A DNA stretch of 64,000 nucleotides from Bog-473 sp963807675 (lineage in GTDB: Bacteria > Actinomycetota > Acidimicrobiia > Acidimicrobiales > RAAP-2). The position numbers and the translations under genes were made by a program. The DNA is taken from contig CAWECP010000002.1 of assembly GCA_963807675.1 (NCBI GenBank), positions 558,001 to 622,000 of the forward strand, given 5' to 3'. Within the stretch, counting starts at the first letter, position 1; the number at the start of each line of letters is the position of its first letter. Below the pieces are notes generated by a model. That model did not search any database and was not told the origin of the DNA. It saw nothing but the letters and a program-made list of their open reading frames with translations. This document shows, piece after piece, positions 45,853-52,870 of this stretch.

Positions 45853-47349
45853 CTAGACGGCGCCCGGTGGCAGCGTGGAGACGACCTGGGACCAGGTGAA
45901 GGTGAACGAACGCGCCGGCGCCTCCGCCACGGCGAGCGTGACCGCCATGGAGGTGCCACCGGTGTCACCGCTGTGGGTGTCACCCGAGGGGTCCAGCGCG
46001 GCTCCCATGACCAGGTTGGCGCCCGAGCCGAAGTCGTCGAGGATGCCCTTTCGGTGCCCCCAACACCCCGGCGCACCCCGGCGCTCACAGTCGAGGTTGC
46101 CGCTGTTGAACCCGTCGTCGTACATCCAGCCGTAGACCGCGTCGAGGCCGTTCGACGACCCGCCGGCCCACTCGGCGTCGTCGAGCGCGTACGACGAGCC
46201 CGGATCGGGCGGGTCGTCCGCCTCGTCGGCCCCCCGTTGCGCGTTCCGGTTCAGGGTGGTCGTCAGGCCGCCGAACGCGGGGAGACCGCGATCGACGCGC
46301 TCGAGATTGACGGCCACGAACAGCTGGTCGGGCACGCTCAGCTCGGCGAAATCCGCCGGCAGTACCATCGGCCGTACTCCCTCGAGCGCATGCGCGCGAT
46401 TGATGGCAGCGAGGATGGCATCGATGCACTTGGCGGAGTCGTCGATCCCGTTGCCGGCGCACACCTGCGTGTAGTCGGGCACCGGCGCCACATTGCCGGC
46501 CGGGTCCGGGATACCGGTGTCGGATTCCGAGGCCGGAACGGAGCGGAGCGGTCGGAGCGTCCCGGCGGACATGGCCGCCAGCGCCTCTTTCCACGTGTAC
46601 GCGTACGGTCCGGCCGCCAACGAGGAGATCGCCAGGGTGGCCGCCAACGAGGACCCTCCGCGATCGCCGGGCGAAGTGTCGCCGGAGGGGTCGAACGCGG
46701 CACCGATCACCAGGTGCTCGGCGCCGAAGCGGCCGAGGACGATGTCGCGGTCCCCCCAGCATCCCGAAGTCTGGCCGCCCGAGCACCCGGGCACGCCGCT
46801 GTCCGGACCGTCGTCATACATCCACTGGTAGTCGGCGTCGAGCCCATTGGCCACGTCGCCGATCCACTCCGTGTCGACGGACGAGTAGGCGCGTCCGGGG
46901 CGCGGCGGCAGTTGCGCCGAGGCGGCGCCCTTGGCCGCATCGCGGTCGAGGGCGACCGAGAGGCCCGGGAACGGCGCCAGCCCGCGGTCCACCCGTTCGC
47001 GATCGATGGCGACGAAGAGCTGCTCGGGCACCGTCAGCTGGGCCAAGTCCGACGGCAGGCGCATCGGGCGGACGTGCTCGTCGGCCCGGGCGGCATCGAT
47101 GGCGGCCAGGGTCAGCCGCAGACAGAAGCTCGACGTGTCGGCCCCCACCGGCGCACAGATGTTGGGGTAGTCCGGGGTCGGCGGCACCGAGCCGTTCGGG
47201 TTGGCCAGGCTGCTCGGCCTCGATGCGACCTGCGACGCGCAACCCGTGAGGACGAGGCCCAGGGAGAGCACCGCGACCAGCTCCCATCTCCGGGTAGGAG
47301 TCTGGCCGAACCACCGCCGCATCAGGTCATCCAAGGTAGCCAGGCGCAT
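45853..47349 (-). CDS. lipoprotein with two tandem CAP/SCP-like domains
   Basis: A 498-residue exported protein. An N-terminal hydrophobic stretch ends in the lipobox LVLTGC (about residue 37), so it should be lipid-anchored outside the membrane. Two homologous halves follow: residues about 65-270 and 285-495. Each has a copy of PxxLAxLTVPEQLFVAIDRE RVDRGL, a Trp in the DxEWxG motif, YxWMYDDG, GCWGxR and PSGDTxxGDxGG. The pattern with NxxRxxxGLxP resembles the CAP/SCP superfamily. Function is unknown, and the domain duplication is notable. It stands alone between ArsC and a crotonase gene. Confidence 0.8.
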   Translation of the reverse strand: MRLATLDDLMRRWFGQTPTRRWELVAVLSLGLVLTGCASQVASRPSSLANPNGSVPPTPDYPNICAPVGADTSSFCLRLTLAAIDAARADEHVRPMRLPSDLAQLTVPEQLFVAIDRERVDRGLAPFPGLSVALDRDAAKGAASAQLPPRPGRAYSSVDTEWIGDVANGLDADYQWMYDDGPDSGVPGCSGGQTSGCWGDRDIVLGRFGAEHLVIGAAFDPSGDTSPGDRGGSSLAATLAISSLAAGPYAYTWKEALAAMSAGTLRPLRSVPASESDTGIPDPAGNVAPVPDYTQVCAGNGIDDSAKCIDAILAAINRAHALEGVRPMVLPADFAELSVPDQLFVAVNLERVDRGLPAFGGLTTTLNRNAQRGADEADDPPDPGSSYALDDAEWAGGSSNGLDAVYGWMYDDGFNSGNLDCERRGAPGCWGHRKGILDDFGSGANLVMGAALDPSGDTHSGDTGGTSMAVTLAVAEAPARSFTFTWSQVVSTLPPGAV

Positions 47350-47391
47350 CCGCGGGTACGCGTCGCGCCTCGGGGCTGATGAGTCGCCGGC

Positions 47392-48198
47392 TCAGGAGCT
47401 CGCCCCGTAGCGTGCCGGTCGCTTCTCCAAAAAGGCCGCCACGGCCTCCTGCATGTCTCCCGTCATGGACGACAGGACCTGCGTCCGGTTCTCGAGGTCG
47501 ATGCCCGCCTGGAGCGATGAGACTTCGAGCTGCGACCACATGACCTCCTTGGTCATGCGGATGCCCCAGGGGCTGTTGGCCACGATGAGGCGCGCCGTCT
47601 CGAGCGCGGCCTCCAACAACCGGTCATCGGGCACCACGCGCAGGACCAGGCCGGTGCGGTCCGCTTCCTCGGCCTCCATGATCCTTCCGGTGAGCATCAG
47701 CTCCCAGGCCCGGGACGCTCCGATCAAGCGGGGCAGCATCCAGCTCACCCCGATGTCGCAGCCCGAAATGCCCAGGCGGACGAACGCCACGTTGAAGCGC
47801 GCCGAGGCAGCCGCGATGCGGATGTCACAGGCCAGCGACAACGCCAGGCCGCCCCCGGCAGCCGGCCCGTTGACCGCGGCGATCACCGGCTGGGGCAGAG
47901 ACCGCAGCCGCGGGACGAGGGCGGCGATGTGCGTCTGCGTCGCGAACCCCGTCTCGACCCGACCCAGGCCCTCGGACCGCGGCGCGGGACCGTAGCCACC
48001 CAGGTCCAGGCCGGCGCAGAACCCGCGCCCGGCACCCGTCAGCACGACGACCCGGCAGGCGGAGTCGGTTGCGATGGCGCCTAGCGCGTCGTGGAGCTCG
48101 GCGATGAGCTCCGCGTTCATGGCGTTGAGCCGGTCCGGCCGGTTCAACGTGATCCGCGTCACGCCATCCTCGGGCTGGTCGACGAGCAGTGTGGTCAT
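47392..48198 (-). CDS. enoyl-CoA hydratase/isomerase (crotonase) family protein
   Basis: A 268-residue crotonase. The oxyanion elements are GAGRGFCAGLDLGGYG and NGPAAGGGLALSLACDIRI. The Glu normally found in the first catalytic position of hydratases is replaced in FNVAFVRLGISG. An Asp follows in CDIGVSWMLPRLIG, a pattern closer to isomerase-type (PaaG/dienoyl-CoA isomerase) members. Isomerase or other crotonase chemistry is therefore at least as likely as hydration. ATG 48198 was chosen because TTLLVDQPEDGVTRITLNRP begins there. Divergent from the VOC gene. Confidence 0.9.
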   Translation of the reverse strand: MTTLLVDQPEDGVTRITLNRPDRLNAMNAELIAELHDALGAIATDSACRVVVLTGAGRGFCAGLDLGGYGPAPRSEGLGRVETGFATQTHIAALVPRLRSLPQPVIAAVNGPAAGGGLALSLACDIRIAAASARFNVAFVRLGISGCDIGVSWMLPRLIGASRAWELMLTGRIMEAEEADRTGLVLRVVPDDRLLEAALETARLIVANSPWGIRMTKEVMWSQLEVSSLQAGIDLENRTQVLSSMTGDMQEAVAAFLEKRPARYGASS

Positions 48199-48341
48199 GG
48201 CGGGGTCCCTTCGCCGAGGCGGCGCCGGCGGCGCCGGCGGCAGGACATCCTGGCATGGCGCTCGCCGAGCCCCGGGACCACGTCGGCGCGGCAGCGGCGT
48301 GGTGGGCAGCGGCCTGGCGCCTGCCACGTAGAGTCGGGCCG

Positions 48342-48695
48342 GTGATCACCGGCGTGCACAACCTGGTCTACGCGGATGATGCCCGGGCGGCGCGGGCGTT
48401 CTTCCGCGATGTGCTCGGCTGGGGCCACGTCGACGCCCACGACGGCTGGCTCATCTTCGGCACCGGTCCCTCGGAGCTCGGGGTGCACCCGACGGACGGC
48501 GGATCTCCCCGCCACGAGATCTCCCTCACGTGCGACGACATCGAGGCGACCGTGCAGGACCTGGCCGCCAAGGGAGCGCAATTCGAGGGCGAGATCGAGA
48601 GCCGTGGCTTCGGGCGGACGATCGGCCTCGTCGTTCCCGGGGCTGGCCCCGTGCTGCTGTACGAGCCGCGGCACCCGACGGCCTTCGACCTCTGA
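48342..48695 (+). CDS. VOC (glyoxalase/bleomycin-resistance fold) protein
   Basis: A 117-residue metalloenzyme-fold protein with two beta-alpha-beta-beta-beta modules. ITGVHNLVYADDARAARAFF is the first, and GFGRTIGLVVPGAGPVLLYE ends the second, with the Glu in LYEPRHP as a likely metal ligand. GTG 48342 is the only start consistent with the conserved N-terminus. Function within the family (isomerase, dioxygenase or binding protein) is not clear. Convergent with the methyltransferase gene. Confidence 0.88.
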   Translation: MITGVHNLVYADDARAARAFFRDVLGWGHVDAHDGWLIFGTGPSELGVHPTDGGSPRHEISLTCDDIEATVQDLAAKGAQFEGEIESRGFGRTIGLVVPGAGPVLLYEPRHPTAFDL

Positions 48696-48720
48696 GCGGG
48701 GAGCCAGGCGCCGGTCCGGG

Positions 48721-49341
48721 TCACGCCCCGGGTCTGGCCGCCGCACCCACGCTGAGATAGCACCAGGGCTTTGGTCCCCGCACGTAGTGCTGCTCCAGCC
48801 GGGTCAGGTCGAAGCCGGCGTCCTCCACCAGGGACGGCGCGCTCCGGGTCAGGTGGCATCCATCGGCCAGCCGTCGCTGCGACGGTTCCATCCGGTGCTG
48901 CCACTTCGCCACGTCGGCGTCCGGCGAGAGCCCGTGCTCCAGGAAGTGCACCGAGCCGCCGGGCCGGAGCACCCGAAACACCTCGCCCAGCGCCCGTGCC
49001 GGGTCCGGCACGGTGCACAAGGTGAAGGTGAAGAGGGCCCCGTCGCAGCTGGCATCCTCGAGCGGAAGCTGCTGCCCGTCGAGGCCGACGAACTCGACCG
49101 GCACCGACCCCGCCACGATCCGTCGCTCCGCCCGCTCCCGGGCCACCAGAGCCGGCTCGACCGCGAGCACATCGGTCACCTCGGCCGGGTAGAGGCCCAC
49201 GTTCAGGCCCGAACCGAAGCCGACCTCGACGACCCGACCCACCAGCCCGTCGGTGGCCTTGGTCCGCCAGCGGTCGAACCCCGAGGACCCGCACGTCCAC
49301 TCGACCAGCCGCGGCACCATCTGCTCCCGGTACAACCCCAC
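48721..49341 (-). CDS. class I SAM-dependent methyltransferase
   Basis: A 206-residue methyltransferase. Motif I is VVEVGFGSGLNVGLYP, the acidic residue of motif II is AVEPALVARE, and the post-I region DGALFTFTLCTVPDPARALG leads to LRPGGSVHFLEHG. It resembles the small UbiE/phospholipid-methyltransferase-like group (METTL7-like). The substrate cannot be assigned. It is divergent from the SDR gene with a 54-bp gap. Confidence 0.9.
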   Translation of the reverse strand: MGLYREQMVPRLVEWTCGSSGFDRWRTKATDGLVGRVVEVGFGSGLNVGLYPAEVTDVLAVEPALVARERAERRIVAGSVPVEFVGLDGQQLPLEDASCDGALFTFTLCTVPDPARALGEVFRVLRPGGSVHFLEHGLSPDADVAKWQHRMEPSQRRLADGCHLTRSAPSLVEDAGFDLTRLEQHYVRGPKPWCYLSVGAAARPGA

Positions 49342-49395
49342 GGCGGGAGGCTATCGAGGCCGGCGCAGCGCGACGGACTCGGCGAGAATCGAGCC

Positions 49396-50271
49396 ATGGA
49401 CAAGGGCACGGACACGGACACCGGCACGGACACGGCCATGGGCATTCACGGGACCGCACTCGTCACCGGGGCCAGTCGGGGCATCGGGCGAGCGGTGGCG
49501 CTGGAGCTGGCCGATCGTGGCTTCGACACCGTGGCCACCATGCGCGACCCGGCCGCGGCCGCAGGCATGGCAGACGAGACGGACGGGCATCTGACCATCG
49601 GGCGTCTCGACGTCACCGATCCCTCGACGTTCGCTCTCCCGGCGGACCTGCGCGTCCTGGTCAATAACGCCGGCATCGACACCGACTACCTCCCGGTCGA
49701 GTTCGCCGACCTCGACGACTGGCGCCGCATGTTCGAGACGAACGTGTTCGGTGTCGTAGCCCTGACGTCGGCCGCCATCCCGATCCTGCGCGCCAACCGG
49801 CCTGCCGTCGTGTGCACCATCAGCTCCTCGTCGATCTTCGCCTCCGTGCCCTTTTTCTCCGCCTACCGGGCTTCCAAGGCAGCCGTCTCCGCCTTCGACG
49901 ACAGCCTGCGCACCGAGGTCGCGCCCTTCGGCATCCGAGTCGTCGAAATCCTGCCGGGGCCCGTCGACACCGACATGTTCCGGCTCAGCGCCGGCGAGCA
50001 GAGCTCGGCGGGCCAGTTCGCCGACTACCGGGAGATGGCCGAGGTGACGGCTGCGCTCAGGAGCGAACATGCCGACCCCCGCGTGGTCGAGCCACGGGCC
50101 GCCGCCGAGGCAATCGTCGACGCCATCGTCCGGGGCGACGGGCCCATGCGGCACGGATGCGACCCGGTGGGGCTCGAGCTGCTCGCACTGTGGCGTGGCA
50201 GCGACGACGAGACCGTTTTCACCCTCACCGGACGGTCGCTGCTCGACCAGGCGGACCAACGCGGGTTCTAA
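49396..50271 (+). CDS. short-chain dehydrogenase/reductase
   Basis: A 277-291-residue SDR. The cofactor motif is LVTGASRGIGRAVALELADR, the structural NNAG is in LVNNAGIDTDY, and the catalytic Ser-Tyr-Lys set is CTISSSSIFASV with SAYRASKAAVSAF. NAD(P) preference is unclear; the Arg in SRG hints at NADP. Two starts are possible: ATG 49396, which adds an Asp-Thr-Gly repeat peptide from an ACGGAC repeat, or ATG 49438 right before the fold. I prefer 49396 by length only. The product ends 44 bp before the palindrome at 50315. Confidence 0.9.
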   Translation: MDKGTDTDTGTDTAMGIHGTALVTGASRGIGRAVALELADRGFDTVATMRDPAAAAGMADETDGHLTIGRLDVTDPSTFALPADLRVLVNNAGIDTDYLPVEFADLDDWRRMFETNVFGVVALTSAAIPILRANRPAVVCTISSSSIFASVPFFSAYRASKAAVSAFDDSLRTEVAPFGIRVVEILPGPVDTDMFRLSAGEQSSAGQFADYREMAEVTAALRSEHADPRVVEPRAAAEAIVDAIVRGDGPMRHGCDPVGLELLALWRGSDDETVFTLTGRSLLDQADQRGF

Positions 50272-50314
50272 CTCGTTGCGCTAGAGCCGAAAGTACCGTC
50301 CACCTGCAATTTCT

Positions 50315-50332
50315 TAGGGCCGTTCGGCCCTA
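50315..50332. promoter_or_regulatory. TAGGGCC palindrome between SDR and hydrolase genes
   Basis: TAGGGCCGTTCGGCCCTA is symmetric apart from the two central bases. It may be a rho-independent stem for the SDR gene (but no T-run follows) or, more likely, an operator upstream of the hydrolase at 50366. GGGCC-N4-GGCCC resembles the dormancy-regulator type of box in actinobacteria. A partial copy (TAGGGCCGTTCGACTC) lies at 55656-55671. Confidence 0.45.
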
Positions 50333-50365
50333 GGACGCGCCGGCCGAACGCGGCATCGTTGTGCC

Positions 50366-51262
50366 ATGGGCGGGGTACGGGTACGAGTGGTCGACGGTGA
50401 CGCGGAAGGGGACGTCGCCGTCGACCATTCGGACTGGCTCCGCTGGAAGGAGACGACGGTCGACGGGCGCACCGCCGTCTACGGTGAGGCCGGCCAGGGC
50501 ATCCCGGTTCTCTTCCTCCACGGGTGGGGTCTGGGCCACAAGGCCTACAAGCGTTCCCTCTCACGCCTGGTGCGCGCCGGACTACACGTCTACGCGCCTG
50601 CCCTCCCTGGTTTCGGGGGCTCCGCCGCACTCCCCGACGAGGACGCCACCATGGCCGGCTACGGCGCGTGGGCGGCTGCCTTCCTCAAGTCGGTCCGCGT
50701 CACCGAGCCCGCGCTCGTCATCGGGCACTCCTTCGGCGGCGGCGTGGCCATCGCGTTGGCCTACGGGCACCGTCGTCAAGTGCGCGCACTAGTGCTCGTC
50801 AACTCCATCGGCGGGTCCGCGTGGTTCCAGACGTCGTGGATCCACTCCTTGGCCCGGAGGCCGCCGTGGGATTGGGGCATCCACTTCGAGGCCGACCTGC
50901 TGCCGGTGCGCCAGGCGTGTCGGGTCGTGCCCGTGATCGTGTCCGAGGCGCTGCCCAACCTGATGCGCGACCCGCGTTCGTTCTGGCGGGCCGCCGCGTT
51001 GGCGCGCCGGGCCGATATGACGGCCGAGCTGGAGATCCTGCGCCGGCGGCACCTGCCGGTGGTGGTCCTGTGGGGTGCCCGGGACCAGTTGCTGACCCGA
51101 CAGTCGTTCGACACCCTCTGCCGCGCGCTCGGCGACCCCGACGTGGTGACGGTGCCCGGCGCCCACTCGTGGCTGCTGGCCGATCCCGACGCCTTCGGTG
51201 AGGTCATGACGAACGTCCTGGACGTCGTCGGCCTCGCCATGCCAACAGCCGACGCCGTCTGA
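50366..51262 (+). CDS. alpha/beta hydrolase
   Basis: A 298-residue hydrolase. The motifs are VLFLHGWGLGHKAYKRSLSR for the oxyanion loop, the nucleophile elbow VIGHSFGGGVAIAL, the acid in LWGARDQLLTRQSF and the His in VPGAHSWLLADP. Residues 1-30 are a non-conserved lead. The TAGGGCC palindrome upstream may control it. After 51262 there are 293 bp without a convincing gene before the TMEM165-like gene. Substrate unknown. Confidence 0.9.
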   Translation: MGGVRVRVVDGDAEGDVAVDHSDWLRWKETTVDGRTAVYGEAGQGIPVLFLHGWGLGHKAYKRSLSRLVRAGLHVYAPALPGFGGSAALPDEDATMAGYGAWAAAFLKSVRVTEPALVIGHSFGGGVAIALAYGHRRQVRALVLVNSIGGSAWFQTSWIHSLARRPPWDWGIHFEADLLPVRQACRVVPVIVSEALPNLMRDPRSFWRAAALARRADMTAELEILRRRHLPVVVLWGARDQLLTRQSFDTLCRALGDPDVVTVPGAHSWLLADPDAFGEVMTNVLDVVGLAMPTADAV

Positions 51263-51555
51263 CGCCAGGCGGGCGAACACACGTCCGGCGATGACCCGGG
51301 CTGGGCGGGTTGTCGAGCTGGTAACGGACTGACTCGAGCACCTCGCGGCGACTCGAACGAGTCGGGATTACTCGGGTGTCGGCGATGTCGCCGGTGTCGT
51401 CGCTCTGCCGGCCCGGCGAGTTTCGAACACGGGCTGCAACACTGCGCCCGGCGCTCGACGAGCACGGCCACCACCTCGACGTACGACCTACGCCGCTGCT
51501 GTCCCCGGCGCCCGGCCGGCAGCGAGATACGTTCGCGGCCGACAGAAAGGTCGCG

Positions 51556-52140
51556 TTGCAGCTCGCCGTCGTCATTGCCGTCTACCCGATCATCTTCTTG
51601 GGCGAGCTGCCCGACAAGACGATGTTCGCCTCTCTCGTCATGTCGACACGCGGCCGGCCGGCACTGGTCTGGCTTGGCGCCGCCGCCGCCTTCGCCGTCC
51701 ATGTCGCCATCGCCACCACCATCGGGGTGGCGCTGTTCCACCTCCTGCCGCACCGGGTGCTGCAGGCGATCGTGGCCGGAATGTTCTTCGCCGGTGGCCT
51801 GCTCGCACTGCACGAGGCGGCCAAGGAGCGCCGGGACACCGACATCGTGGAGCGGGAGGTGGCCTCGCACCGCCGGGTCATGGTCACGGCCTTCATCGTC
51901 ATCTTCCTGGCCGAGTGGGGCGACCTCACGCAGATTTTGACGGCCAACCTGGCCGCCCACTACCACGATGCGCTGTCGGTCGCCGTCGGTGCCGTGCTCG
52001 CCCTCTGGACGGTGTCGGCGCTTGCCGTCGTGAGCGGTCAGAGCCTGCTGCGAGTGGTCAACGTCGCGACGGTGCGGATCGTGACGGCGGTGGTGTTGTT
52101 CGGCCTGGCCGGCTGGGCGGCCTGGGAGGCGGCCCGCTAG
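51556..52140 (+). CDS. TMEM165/GDT1 family cation transporter (UPF0016)
   Basis: A 194-residue inner-membrane protein with six hydrophobic helices. The two signature repeats are FLGELPDKTMFASL in helix 1 and FLAEWGDLTQILTAN in helix 4. Both carry the E-x-x-D-(K/L)-T acidic pair used by Mn2+/Ca2+ exporters. The second has Leu where Lys/Arg is usual. TTG 51556 was chosen because AAAGG sits five bases upstream and the hydrophobic domain begins at once; earlier ATG codons add non-conserved sequence. Mn2+ or Ca2+ efflux is the family role. Confidence 0.92.
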   Translation: MQLAVVIAVYPIIFLGELPDKTMFASLVMSTRGRPALVWLGAAAAFAVHVAIATTIGVALFHLLPHRVLQAIVAGMFFAGGLLALHEAAKERRDTDIVEREVASHRRVMVTAFIVIFLAEWGDLTQILTANLAAHYHDALSVAVGAVLALWTVSALAVVSGQSLLRVVNVATVRIVTAVVLFGLAGWAAWEAAR

Positions 52141-52155
52141 CGCCCCGCCCCGCCC

Positions 52156-52686
52156 TCAGGAGGCGGTCGACGGCTCGTCGCGCCGAACGGACGTGGTCTC
52201 GTCGACCGACGGCATGCCCCGCCGGGCGCGGCTGGCCACGAGCAGCTCCTCGCCGCCGCTCTCGAGGAAGGCCCAGGTGTCGCGCATGTCGATCAGTCTC
52301 GGCCCCGCCGCGCCGTCGGCCGCCGCCACCGCCCGGTCGGCCACCCGGCGGATCTCGTTGAAGGCGCGGAAGCGCGCCTCGAGCACGAGCTCCCAACCGT
52401 CGCCGCACAGCCGGTAGTAGATATGGCGGTCTCCGGGCCGGGCCACGCGCTCGACCATGCCGATGTCGCCCAGCATGCGCAGCGACGTGCTCACGCTGCC
52501 GGCCGACAGCGAGAGCTCCCGCTGAATGTCGGCGGCCGTCTGTTCGGGCGGCTCGCACACCACCATCCAGGCCAGCACCCGCATCAGGGCGCGCGGAGTC
52601 CCGTGCACGAGGACCAGCCCACCCATCTCCTCGACGAAGCGGTGGCGCCAGTCGGCGCCGCGCTCCGGTAGCTGTGTCGCGCTCAT
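52156..52686 (-). CDS. GbsR/MarR-type transcriptional regulator
   Basis: A 176-residue winged-helix protein. EEMGGLVLVHGTPRALMRVL leads to QTAADIQRELSLSAGSVSTS and LRMLGDIGMVERVARPGDRH, the DNA-binding core and wing of the GbsR-like family. Start ATG 52686 directly precedes the conserved region; ATG 52713 adds nine basic residues. It is convergent with the transporter gene (15-bp gap) and is followed upstream by 184 bp without a gene. The ligand is unknown. Confidence 0.86.
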   Translation of the reverse strand: MSATQLPERGADWRHRFVEEMGGLVLVHGTPRALMRVLAWMVVCEPPEQTAADIQRELSLSAGSVSTSLRMLGDIGMVERVARPGDRHIYYRLCGDGWELVLEARFRAFNEIRRVADRAVAAADGAAGPRLIDMRDTWAFLESGGEELLVASRARRGMPSVDETTSVRRDEPSTAS

Positions 52687-52870
52687 CCGCCGACCACGTC
52701 CCGCATGCCGCACCTCACTGTCCGGATCATCGCCTGCCTCAAGACGCAGTTTCAGTCATAGTTGAGGCTTCCGTGGGGCACAAGATCCCACGTCAGCCAC
52801 CCTTTTGGCCACTCAGGTCGCCAGGTCTGCCCCGCCCGGGACCGGCGCAACCGGCGAGCCGCCGCCTCGG

